DNA from: Haemaphysalis longicornis
Taxonomy: Eukaryota > Arthropoda > Arachnida > Ixodida > Ixodidae
DNA: 64,000 bases
NCBI GenBank assembly: GCA_013339765.2
Contig: JABSTR010000974.1
Coordinates: 372,001-436,000, forward strand
Direction: 5' to 3'
Positions 35,865 through 44,560 of the stretch are shown here, in pieces. Both the position numbers and the translations under genes were made by a program. Each line of letters opens with the position of its first letter. The first letter of the stretch is position 1. Under the pieces are notes generated by a model. It made no database searches. It was given only the letters and a program-made list of their open reading frames with translations, and was not told the DNA's origin.

Positions 35865-36025
35865 AAATGCACGTTTCGCGTCCGTTTCAGTCGTGACGCA
35901 ATTTCACTGGCGAGGCCTCTGACCAACGGAAGTGCTGCGTAACAATCGGTCGTCTGCTCTCCACCAATCATGGCTCGCTCGAAACTGGCACTTTTAAACG
36001 GACGTGAAATAATTCCGCCCTTCGA
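35865..36025 (+). repeat. Interspersed repeat family F, copy 1
   Basis: Shares CATTTCGCGCCC/CGTTTCGCGTCC, TTTCAGTCGTGACG, GGCTCGCTCGAAACTG and ATTCCGCCC, in order, with 42000-42200. It contains CCAAT-like motifs (CACCAATCATGG). Confidence 0.55.
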
Positions 36026-36301
36026 CTAACTGTGTCAATGATCCTGACATATAACTTTATAAGGTGAAAGCTGTGAAAGCTTTAAATCTGTGTTTCAAGC
36101 ATGCAAATTGTGAGTGTCGGAATTTGAGGTGGCTCAGAAAAGGTTGCGCGAGCCATGGAGCGTGAGCCGGATATCGCGCGCCAGGAAAAAGGAACAACAG
36201 TGCGGAAAGAGGCTCGGAGGAGGGTCGTGAGAGGGGCGGTGCAGTGCGCGCCAGGTTGGTGCTAAATCTTTTATTCCAACGGGAAAGCTGGAGGCCACGT
36301 A

Positions 36302-36326
36302 GGGGGGGGGGGGGGGGGAGGGGGCG
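36302..36326 (+). repeat. Poly-G tract
   Basis: A G-run of about 17 bases followed by another G-rich block. It could form G-quadruplex structure. Confidence 0.85.
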
Positions 36327-36429
36327 GAAGCATGGTACGGAGGATCCATGGATCAAAGGAGCTCGTAGGGCATGAGTTGGTGGTTGTGGAGAGGCGGCAT
36401 AAGTTCTTTCCCAGGGGGATTGCTCAGCA

Positions 36430-37019
36430 CTGAATGGTCAATCCATTAGCGTAGGCCATCGCCATATATCTCGCGCTGGACTGCTCTTAGTGGCGAACTG
36501 TATAATCAAGTTGATGGTGTGTTCTTCTAATGCGGAGGGGTTGATATGGGTTGAGGGATCTGGGTGTGGGAAAATTGAATTCCGGAATCGAGGGATTTTG
36601 GGGAATGTCGATACCAGGTGGTGTAGATAAGCCTTGGCGGCTTGCTGACAGCATGATCGTATCGGGATAATGTGGGGGTAGTACCATTTGCGGATTATTT
36701 CTGGTGGAAATGGTGCACATGCATAGAATTTGTTAATAAATATTTCTCGGGTTTTTGTGAGTGAAAGTTGGCTCGAAACGTGATCCCTCAGCGTAAGTTG
36801 CTTGAGTCGGAGTTTCTTTGCGTAGTTGTACCTGTGTATGCGGTTGGCTAGTCGCATGGTGGTATATTGGGTCGTGTCGGAGTATTCAGGAACGTCTGAG
36901 GCCTGGGGGACTGCGGGGTCAGCGGAAGAGAGAAAAGAGCAATCTTCCTGCGCAGCTTCGCGGGCTGCCTGATTCCCGGGTGCCGCCGAATCACGGCCAG
37001 GAAGCCCAGTCTATGCGGG
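36430..37019 (-). pseudogene. LINE RNase H C-terminus and following domain
   Basis: On the minus strand, frame pieces read SAAPGNQAAREAAQEDCSFL, the last catalytic block of LINE RNase H (normally GNE.AD), then YSDTTQYTTMRLANRIHRYN. A 139-codon frame follows with TREIFINKFYACAPFPPEII and KWYYPHIIPIRSCCQQAAKA. The second part is not recognised by name but sits where LINEs carry the post-RNase H region. RT is absent and the CAGA tract abuts its 5' side, so it is truncated. Confidence 0.55.
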
Positions 37020-37020
37020 C

Positions 37021-37050
37021 TTGACAGACAGACAGACAGACAGACAGACC

Positions 37051-37086
<36 letters not shown>

Positions 37087-37108
37087 GGACAGACAGACAG
37101 ACAGACAA
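37021..37108. repeat. (CAGA)n / (TCTG)n microsatellite
   Basis: A tetranucleotide tract directly downstream, on the minus strand, of the AATAAA of the LINE at 37109-37668. Confidence 0.95.
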
Positions 37109-37668
37109 AGAACTTTATTAAAGGTCCTGAAGGACTGTCCTGGATGGCCTCTAGGGGGTCTTAATCAGGTAGTCGCTGGCCACACCCGCGGAGGAGGTGA
37201 GAGACCTTGGTCTTCCGCCCTCTCGCAGGCCCTCTGGACAGCCATGAGTTGCTTGTGCGGATCGTTTCTGGAGAGAGCGCTCGTCCATTCGTGCTCGGTG
37301 CTGCAGTCCGTGGCCGTACGTAACGCAGGACATTGCCAGAGCATGTGTTTAAGATTGCAGTAAGCCTCTGAGCAGTTAAGGCAATTAGGTTCGATGGACG
37401 GCAGGATAAGGCTGAACGTGCTTCTAGTCGGAAACGTATTCGTCTGTAGCATTCGGAAAGCTATGGATTGTAGTCGTGTGAGCTTGGGGTGAGGTAATGG
37501 GAGTGTCCTCCGGGATAGCTGATAGTGGGAAATGATTTCATGAAAAGTGAGTAGAGGGTCTCTGTACTCGCCCAGCCTGTCACTCGGGCTTGAGTGCCAT
37601 GGAATCGTAGGGCTATTGTTTGCCTGATAATTTCGCTTATTGAAGGCTGCGTCAAACACGGTCATCAA
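37109..37668 (-). mobile_element. LINE 3' end with (TCTG)n tail
   Basis: A minus-strand frame of 167 codons contains the post-RNase H block (PLLTFHEIISHYQLSRRTLP) and a Cys/His motif (NCLNCSEAYCNLKHMLWQCP), then QLMAVQRACERAEDQGL. It belongs to the same superfamily as 21675 and 58550. TAATAAAGTTCTTTGTCTGT leads straight into the TCTG repeat. It is 5' truncated at about 37668. Confidence 0.8.
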
Positions 37669-37829
37669 AGTTCAGCAAATGCTTGGTAGGAATAGGTTAA
37701 TATTCTGATCTTTTTACTGCGAAGCAGTATGCCTTTAACCAGGCAAAGAAATTTTCGTATCCGCGTCAGCAGAAAACTCCCAGGCTACTACTGGCTACTG
37801 GCTACACCCTGGCTACGCAAATAAACTGC

Positions 37830-37915
37830 TGGCACCACCAGGGATCGAACCTCGGCCAGCGTAGAGAAGTGGAGCGAGAGCCCGTCGTCTTCCCGATTAA
37901 GCTACTCCCAGACGT
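37830..37915 (-). repeat. tRNA-like sequence (pseudogene or SINE head)
   Basis: The minus strand shows GGGAGTAGCTTAATCGGGAA (box A region) and CGAGGTTCGATCCCTGGT (box B GGTTCGATCCC). No intact cloverleaf acceptor pairing was confirmed. Confidence 0.45.
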
Positions 37916-38164
37916 GTGGAATGAGGAGACAGACGGTTGTTTGGATTCAGCGTCTAGGGACGGGGAGGGCGCTTTTTGGCGGCGATGAATGAAACAAGAG
38001 GGAGGGGGAAGCAATGAGAAAGATGACCGCAAAGAAGCGGTGTCGCCCTCCTCCTCACCATTCAAAAGGCGCTAAAAGTTGCAGCAGGAAACGGCGCGTT
38101 CCAAACTGCGCAGTAAGGTACCAACACGTGCGGCTTTAAAGCGAGCGAAAAAAGAACAGGACTC

Positions 38165-38235
38165 CCGCTCGCGCTGTTCAGGCAGGGGGCGCGCGAGCAC
38201 TGTGAAGGCGGGAAATTTGAATTTCATTGGACAAA
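38165..38235 (-). repeat. Family A fragment, inverted
   Basis: GGCGCGCGAGCACTG.GAAGGCGGGAAATT is the reverse complement of the family A segment near 3020-3065. Confidence 0.5.
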
Positions 38236-38792
38236 CCTCCGTTCATTCCCGGATCCCATCGCATTCTCTGAATGACGCCTCTCAGGAAACTTGATTAGAG
38301 GAGTTCCGGCCAAAACCTGACCTCCGACGTTTGCACCTATGGGCCCAGCGCAAGCAAGCTGATGTGGCTGCCTCACTAGATCCCTCGTCTGTGGAGGCTC
38401 GAATACCCTTACACTGCGGCTTCCCGGCGTCATGAGAAGCGTCGGTCAAGGCAGCGATGGCTGAGCTGGTGTGAATCGGTGGGCCCATCGGCGGCTGCAT
38501 CATCAATCTGGCGCACCATGCGGGCGATTCAAAGTGGAGGCCGCTCTCCGGATGCGGCAGCCAGTGCAAGTCTGGCATTGGGCAAGACCTCCGAACAGTT
38601 TGCCACCGATGTTGCCCGCGACTTGTACCCTGCCTACGACATCCTTCAAGCCAGTAGCGCGTGTCCGTTTCCTTTATCACACCAGGTTGGTTCACCGCCC
38701 TCTGACGACGCGGCTCATGGAATTCAATCAGTTTTCACCATGGCCGAGTTTCTAGCTGCGATTGCACACACAAAACTTCGGACAACTCCGGG

Positions 38793-39192
38793 GACGCGTG
38801 TTTCCAAACGCTTCGCTGCACAGGGCACCCACGTGACTTGTGTGATGTCACAGCGCGTGCTATTCTTTTAAGCGCCTGCTAAAAGAACCCCACCGTTTGT
38901 TCTCTGTGGCCTCGATGTAGAGTACTGGGATCTAGCGCTGACGGCTTGGGTTCAAGCCCCAGCAGGTCTGTGTCTTAATATTTTTTTCATTTCTTAACTT
39001 TTTCTAAATCTAATTATTTTTTCTAAACTAAAATCTGTGCGTTGTTTTTGGGAATAATCATGATTTGGTATGTTTTGGGCCGCTTTCGGTTTGTAGCGCA
39101 GCCAATGTTTACGTTAATTGTCGTTCTGCATCGCTCGAGCAGACATGTCACGTGGGTGCTCTGTGCAGCGAAGCATTTGGAAATACGCCTCC
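38793..39192. mobile_element. MITE-like element, about 400 bp, with 45-bp terminal inverted repeats
   Basis: Left end 38793-38837 and right end 39147-39192 are near-perfect inverted complements (about four mismatches), sharing GCTTCGCTGCACAG and GCACCCACGTGAC. The RT reading of LINE X stops at the left end (RTTPG) and resumes at the right (PDAITYEV), which fixes it as an insertion. The middle holds a tRNA-like segment (38905-38985). No transposase frame is present. The target-site duplication could not be resolved, so the superfamily is open. Confidence 0.75.
38905..38985 (+). repeat. tRNA-like segment inside the TIR element
   Basis: GATGTAGAGTACTGGGATCT followed by GGCTTGGGTTCAAGCCCCAG, where GGTTCAAGCCC fits Pol III box B. 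It could be a SINE head captured by the TIR element. It is not a convincing functional tRNA. Confidence 0.35.
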
Positions 39193-39955
39193 GAGACCGG
39201 ACGCCATTACATATGAGGTGTACAAGAAATTCGATGAACCAGCGCTTAGCCACCTCCTCACCTACATCAACGAGGTTTGGCTCTGCCCAAATACAAGTCT
39301 TGACTTCACGCAGATGTTGGGCCTATACCGAAGCCAGGGAAGCCACCCGACCATCTTCCCAACTTGCGCCCAATCGCCTTGACGTCCACGCTTTGCAAGG
39401 TTTTTTGAGCGCATGCTGGCAGCCCGCCTTCAATGGGGGCTGGACACCTTCCTATGGTACCACGAGGCCCAGATTCGGTTTAGACCTCGTCTGGGCACAG
39501 AGGATGACCTTGGCCATTTGTCGTCAATGGTGTTACTGGGCGGTCGCTCTCACAAAGTGCAGACAATCCTTTCCATGGATATACACAAGGCCTAGGATAA
39601 CGTCAGCCATGGGGCTATCCTGGAAACTTTCCGAAGCCTTTGTCTCCCTAGACAAGCTGTGCTCTTTCATCCAGACCTTTGTTACTAAGACATCTTTTTC
39701 TATACATATTGGCGAGGCAAGCTATGGTCAAAATGGTCAAAAAACCATTTTAACTATGTACCAACAAGCCCAACTGGTTCTCAAAGCTATGGTCACTTCA
39801 CACTAGTTGCCGGAGTACCTCAGGGGTCAGCTATATCACCCCTCCCCTTTAATATTATGATGTTGCCGCTTGCCTGGCATCTGGGCTCCATACCGTACCT
39901 GCATTTCCTCGTCTACGCGGACGACCTTGTAGCACCAGCTCCAGCGACATCACTG

Positions 39956-40290
39956 GATCGAGCGCCGCTCCTCGCGCAGCAGCCCGATCGACATGGTCAC
40001 ATGGCTGCGTGGCCGCGCGTGCGCACGAGGACACGGGGGTCTCGCCGGTGCTCACAAAATAGAATCTGGTTTTGCCTTGCGACGAACGGTCGTCCTGCCT
40101 GAGGCTCTTTCCTCTCGCCCGACATAGCGCCCTACAATTGGTGACCCTATCGAACACGACCGAACGCCTGGGCGGCCGCATGACTACGTCGCTCTCGAAG
40201 TTCCGGCCGGGGCTTGCACACCCGAATAAATGTAGGAGAGCCGAGTTCACGGCTCCCGAGTTCACAGCTCCCTTTCCTACAACCTAACGG
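39956..40290 (+). mobile_element. Possible LTR/primer-binding-site fragment
   Basis: Interrupts LINE X between the RT palm and thumb. It contains CCCTACAATTGGTGACCCTA, which resembles an LTR end plus the TTGGTGACCC primer-binding junction common in Gypsy-type elements. No gag, pol or second LTR was found and no TG/CA-bounded repeat could be paired, so this is tentative. Confidence 0.3.
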
Positions 40291-41380
40291 TATCGACTGT
40301 CCACCGAGACCTGCATCGCCAAAACGTGTGCCTTCAACAAGCCTTGCAGACACGCAGACATAGTGTCAATCCGCTTGACTGAAACTTTCAGCGGACAAAA
40401 CAGCCGCTCTGCCTGTGGACAGTGCTTGGGCCCGTCGCAAACTAGCGATTTCTCCCCTCCTACTTCAACTTTCCGGCCAACCCGTACGCACTGCCACATC
40501 TCTTCGCGTGCTATGGTTGGAAATTTTTGCGTCTGGGTCGGCTGCAATGTGGCTTTGATCTGCCCGACAAAAAGCAGGACAGATGCTTCACCTGATTCGA
40601 CGCATCTCGCAGAAGTCTAGTGGCTCCTGCTCCAAGACGGCGCGCCTCCTGGTGAGAGCAGTACTGCAGCCTCGACTGCTTTATCACGCCCAATTCCAGT
40701 ACATGACTCATACGGAGTGGGCACCCGACTTGAGGCTATTAACGGGGCCGCAATGCGCACCATCACCTGCCTCCCTGTAATGACCCCGATACCATCGCTC
40801 CAAGCTGAGGCTCAGCTGAAAACGCTTGACAAACTGGTCGAACAGCGTCGCTCAGCCCGTATGCACAAACGTACTTTTTGTTTGCAGAAGCAGCGGCCTT
40901 AGCTAGTTATATGGGCTGTTCCCTACCTGCTTCGCCAGATCGCGCTGTAACCAGGCCGCCGTGGCGGTATCACCAGGTGACCGACAACCGACCACTGACT
41001 AGACTGCACACTCGAACTACCGGAAAAGCATGTGCGAGAGGATCACTACTGACGGCTGCGACCCAGTACGAGGCGATAGAGGCCTTCGTGGACGCTGGTG
41101 CCTAGGATGGCGTTTTATCTACTGTGATAGTGTCCTGTCTATCCTGACGCCTCTCAAACTCGCCTCTACAAAACCATCCGCACCCTGCCCTCTTTACTGG
41201 CGGAGCTCACAGCCATCCGGGATGGCCTACAGGCACTGTCATTGGAGCCTACAGGCACCGTGTCATTGGAGCCGAGTGCAAGCGGAAGCAGGACTACACT
41301 CGACGCACCACGCTCCCTGTCGCTTGCTGTATTCACTACGAGATCGATCGAGTATCACCCGCAAACCAATCAAGATCACT

Positions 41381-41999
41381 TTCGGCGTAACAAGAACCAC
41401 GTGTGAAACCCAACAAACAAAACAGCCGATTAAACGAGATCAACAAAACAGCAGGCACGAATCTTATCTGATGCCTATTGCATTGAGGACTTGTTTGCCG
41501 GGTTTAACATGCGATTTTGGTTACGCCGATAAGGGTGGCACGGCTGTCCATTGGCTCGCCGGTGGTATTGGTGGGAAGTATTGTGCGTGTTGTCGTTTCA
41601 TGCAAAAATAAAGTTAGAAGTTGCGCTCGTCCCGACCCTTGTCCTCGTCGTTCACGCAGTATTTCTTCGTCTGTCCTTAACCAACCTTCGCCAAGTCGCG
41701 GCTGACAACGGAGCGGGAGCCGAGCCGGGCAAACGTACCTTCGCTGTTTGGTTCCGCCAGCCGCAGGTTACTACGTTAGCAGTGGCATCTCTAAACTACT
41801 AATTGAATTTCCCGCCTGCTCATGCAGGGAAGAGGCGTGCTCCGGACAGCCACCGGGAAAAAAGAAGGAAGTGTGCTGAGAAATGTAAAACATCCCATAG
41901 CGGGAAAATCACAGCACCCGTGGTAGCAAATACAAGCGGAAAGGGAGGTGTGTTACTACTATACGACCGTCGCTGACCTTATTAGAACAGCAGAATTTT
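41381..41999 (+). other. No gene seen
   Basis: Contains ATGCAAAAATAAAGTTAGAA near 41600, a possible polyadenylation signal of an unrecognised element, and no domain-bearing frame. Confidence 0.3.
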
Positions 42000-42200
42000 G
42001 AGTTTTCCCGTTTCAAAAATGCCCATTTCGCGCCCTTTTCAGTCGTGACGTAGTTGCACTTGCGAAGCCTCCGACCAATGAGGTGCGCAGAAACCGACGC
42101 CTCGCCTTGGTTGCGCTGCGTCGCACCTGGTCATCTGCATTCAGCCAATAAAGGGCTCGCTCGAAACTGACATGAAGTGGACAAAACCGTGGATTCCGCC
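42000..42200 (+). repeat. Interspersed repeat family F, copy 2
   Basis: Counterpart of 35865-36025. It carries CCAAT motifs (GACCAATGAGG and AGCCAATAAAGG) and lies about 190 bp beyond the stop codon of the 257-aa SKA1-like gene. Confidence 0.55.
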
Positions 42201-42391
42201 CCTGGTAAAGTGTCGAAGGTGCGATTACGTTCAAAAAGGCACACTCTTCACAACCACTGCAGTTACAAACAGCGTTTCATTGCCCCAAGACAAACACCCC
42301 GCTTATTTACACACGCACAACACACACCCACACACAGTAAGCTATGTACACGACGCGTGCTGAAGAAGCCTTCTTCAGAGTCTCCCGGTGA

Positions 42392-43165
42392 TCAGATGAG
42401 CGCGTAGCGCACCATGCGGCCGGGGCCCCGCACCTCGCGGATCCTTCCGCAGTGGCGCATGAGCAGAGCGAAGCAGACGATGGCGGAGCGCGAGGCGAAG
42501 CCCCCGCCCGAAGCCGCCAGGTCGTCCTCGGTGAGGAAGCGCCGGTGCTTGGTCTCACTCGTCTCCTGGTGGCGGTAGGCGGCCACCTTGGTCCACAGCG
42601 CGCGGCGCAGCTGCGACTTGGGCATGGCCAGCAGCCGGTACTTGTAGCTGAGCGCCTCGTTGAACGCGTCCACCAGCGCGTTGTTCTCCTCCAGCGAGAG
42701 CCGGCCCCGGGCGTGCTTGGGCACGCCGGCCAGCTCTTCCTCCGTCAGCGGAGCGAGGTAGTCGGACGAGCGGGGCCGGGGCCGCTCGCTCACCGAGTGG
42801 TGGCACACGTCGCCGAGGTCCACGGGCGCCGGCAGGTACTCGGGGAAGGTGCTCTGCCACGCGGCGATCTTGAGGCGCAGCGCCGAGAGCCGCTCCTCTT
42901 CCTCCCCGCTCGCGGCGCCGTCCAGGAGGCACTCGCGCAGTTTGGCGGCGTACACGGCCGACGCCTGCAGGGCCTCGGCCCTGGCCACGCGGATCGTCCG
43001 CCACTTGTTCGTGGGGCTGGCGTTGTTCCCCTGCAGCGGGACCTTTCCGAACGGCCGGCCGGCGTCTCCGTACGCCAAGTTGTCGTCGTCCTCCAACGAC
43101 AGCTGCGAGAATTCCACGAAGACGTCGCCGCTGCGTGTGTTCTGGCTGCTCCGGTCGACCGCCAT
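42392..43165 (-). CDS. SKA1-like protein, paralogue 2 (microtubule-binding domain)
   Basis: An intact 257-aa frame with very high G+C. Residues 1-75 are polar with FSQLSLEDDDN near 19-29, matching SQLSL in paralogue 1. A helical stretch (SALRLKIAAWQSTFPEYLPA, about 93-112) precedes the C-terminal domain (SSDYLAPLTEEELAGVPKHA to MRHCGRIREVRGPGRMVRYA). This domain fits the SKA1 microtubule-binding winged helix, with the end motif closer to the family consensus than in paralogue 1. By eye the two domains are about half identical. The ATG has strong context (AAGATGG), an in-frame TAA lies upstream and a splice acceptor 56 nt upstream. SKA1 acts with SKA2 and SKA3 at the outer kinetochore. The missing canonical coiled coil leaves partner binding unclear. 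The polyadenylation signal is weak (GTAAATAAGCG about 85-95 nt past the stop). Confidence 0.75.
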   Translation of the reverse strand: MAVDRSSQNTRSGDVFVEFSQLSLEDDDNLAYGDAGRPFGKVPLQGNNASPTNKWRTIRVARAEALQASAVYAAKLRECLLDGAASGEEEERLSALRLKIAAWQSTFPEYLPAPVDLGDVCHHSVSERPRPRSSDYLAPLTEEELAGVPKHARGRLSLEENNALVDAFNEALSYKYRLLAMPKSQLRRALWTKVAAYRHQETSETKHRRFLTEDDLAASGGGFASRSAIVCFALLMRHCGRIREVRGPGRMVRYALI

Positions 43166-43221
43166 CTTGCTCGCTCCGGTTGCTCGGCCTGGTTAGCCGA
43201 GCGGCGCCGACGTGTGGTCAC
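43166..43221 (-). promoter_or_regulatory. 5' UTR segment and splice acceptor of paralogue 2
   Basis: On the minus strand GCGCACACTCTTTGCAG ends at 43222, followed by 56 nt with an in-frame TAA before the start codon. The position relative to the ATG is almost the same as in paralogue 1. Confidence 0.6.
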
Positions 43222-43439
43222 CTGCAAAGAGTGTGCGCGGGAAGGAGTTAGAAAGTTTGTTAACGTCGCTTATATGGCAGTTTGTCAATGTAGAGCTCAT
43301 AAATCCCTCAACAAGATAAAACTTTGGGCTGGTTGGTACATTTTCAAGGACAGCAGAAACAGCGCAATGGACCAGACATGGAAGAACAGGACGAAGCGCT
43401 GACTAACAACCATGATGCTTTATTTCTGTGAACGGCTTA

Positions 43440-43765
43440 CAAAGGCATTAAGAAGAGGGTGACACAAACAAAAAGCTTGCAAAATTTGCAAGTCGAGGAA
43501 GTCAGATATATTTGTTTTGATAGTACGGCCAATGACACAGCGCTTACACGACCAGATTTAGGAGAAATCGCCCAGGTGGAGTAAGTTTCCCCGAAGGAAA
43601 GTTTGACATCCAAATGCAGCCGTACGGCTACAAAGGAAAGCTGTAAAACTTTCTCTCTGAAACTTCGCAGTTGAGGAAAAATTCGTCCTGGTCCAGGATT
43701 CGAACCCAGGACCACCACTTAAGCAGAGCAGTCGCTATACCAACTGAGCTAACCAGGAGGCTAGC
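43440..43765 (-). mobile_element. tRNA-headed SINE, copy 1
   Basis: On the minus strand the head is TCCTGGTTAGCTCAGTTGGT, with box B GGTTCGAATCC. Its 7-bp acceptor pairs exactly (TCCTGGT with ACCAGGA). The body follows (GCATTTGGATGTCAAACTTT, then CTCCACCTGGGCGATTTCTC) to near 43440. The good acceptor stem means a recently tRNA-derived head. A real tRNA gene is less likely because the same head plus body recurs 200 bp away. A loop reading CTGCTTA would give anticodon GCT, but a serine tRNA should have a long variable arm, which is absent. Confidence 0.6.
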
Positions 43766-43819
43766 CGTTTGTAGCGCGAGAGTGAATTGATCGACAACTC
43801 GAGGTGAAGGACAGGTGTT

Positions 43820-43985
43820 AATCGACCAGATTTAGAGGAAATCCCCAAGGTGGAGTAAGTTTCTGCGCAGGAAAGTTAGACATCCACCTCAATGCAGCCA
43901 TGCATCTACAAAGAGCGACGGCTCCGGTAGAGCGACTGCTGTGGTTAAGCGGTGGTCCCGGGTTCCAATCCTGGACCAGGACCAA
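43820..43985 (+). repeat. tRNA-headed SINE, rearranged copy 2
   Basis: The body segment (CCAGATTTAGAGGAAATCCC, GTGGAGTAAGTTTC) lies in the same orientation as in copy 1. It is then joined to a head in the opposite orientation (GTAGAGCGACTGCTGTGGTT, GGGTTCCAATCCTGGACCAG). Head and body are therefore inverted relative to each other, a rearranged or composite copy. Confidence 0.5.
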
Positions 43986-44262
43986 TTTTCACCTGCGGTT
44001 CCGCGTGCCACCTGGCGGCATTTAGAAAGATCAAACGGCAACAGCAACGAAAGCTTCCAAGACAGATTCCACGTTGCGTTTGGAATGCTCGTGGAGTAGG
44101 GCAACGTGGTTGTATAAACATTGAAGTAGGGTGCCTCGATTCACGCGCGTCCCCGCCGGACGGCAGCCCTGGCATCGAGGCACCCGACTTGGAGCAGTGG
44201 AACGCGGTAAATTTAAACTGACTTGAGCAAACCTTTAGCGTGTTATCTCGGGAGGAACGAGA
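43986..44262 (-). repeat. Interspersed repeat family B, partial copy
   Basis: Reverse orientation, with ATCAAACGGCAACAGCAACG, GAGGCACCCGACTTGGAGCA and GTTATCTCGGGAGGAACGAG. It runs into a GA repeat at 44263. Confidence 0.7.
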
Positions 44263-44288
44263 CAGGAGAGAGAGAGAGAGAGAGAGAG

Positions 44289-44319
<31 letters not shown>

Positions 44320-44445
44320 GATGGAGGAGGAGAGAGATGAGAGAGACGAGAGAGATGAGGAGAGAGAGGAGAGAGGTGGAGAGAGAGGAGGAGAGAGAGA
44401 GAGGGCGAGAGAGAGAGAGAGGGCGAGAGGGCGAGGGCGAGAGTA
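44263..44445. repeat. (GA)n and GAGGGC-rich microsatellite
   Basis: Almost pure purine tract. On the minus strand it follows the AATAAA of a LINE 3' end at 44446-44560. The arginine/glutamate-rich frames across it are composition artefacts. Confidence 0.9.
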
Positions 44446-44560
44446 AACACGTTTATTGCGGAAAGCAATGGGGAGGAGTCCTTAGTCCAAGACCCCTTGA
44501 GCTTTACCAGCCTGAACAGCCCTCAACACCAGCAGGCGTTGGTCATTTAGGCCGGGGCTG
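44446..44560 (-). mobile_element. LINE 3' terminal fragment with CT-type tail
   Basis: The minus strand reads QRLLVLRAVQAGKAQGVLD then stop, the C-terminal signature shared by the RNase H-bearing LINEs of this window. GCAATAAACGTGTTTACTCT follows and then the CT-rich tract. Confidence 0.65.

Larger units (their letters stand above)
38290..41380 (+). mobile_element. Decayed LINE X copy (RT and RNase H), interrupted twice
   Basis: Plus-strand LINE remnants lie in many frames. The pre-RT region is DPSSVEAR; RT begins MAEFLAAIAHTKLRTTPG and resumes after an insertion with PDAITYEVYKKFDEP; LRPIALTSTLCKV marks the fingers. The palm is VPQGSAISPLLFNIMMLPL, then FLVYADDLVAPAP; the thumb is MLHLIRRISQKSSG; RNase H has EAFVDAGA and AELTAIRDGLQAL. 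The same RNase H block occurs at 52414 (AELLAIRDGLSSL), so 52150-59186 is another copy of this family. An element of about 400 bp with terminal inverted repeats (38793-39192) splits the RT, and a probable LTR piece (39956-40290) splits palm from thumb. Frequent stops make it clearly dead. Confidence 0.75.

Noticed and set aside
42452..43402. 316-codon plus-strand open frame
   Set aside because: Antisense shadow of the 257-aa SKA1-like gene. High G+C removes stops; the protein is Arg/Gly/Gln-rich without a domain.
43683..43757. Functional tRNA gene on the minus strand
   Set aside because: Acceptor and T arms pair, but the predicted anticodon GCT would need a long variable arm. The same head is attached to a repeated SINE body nearby.
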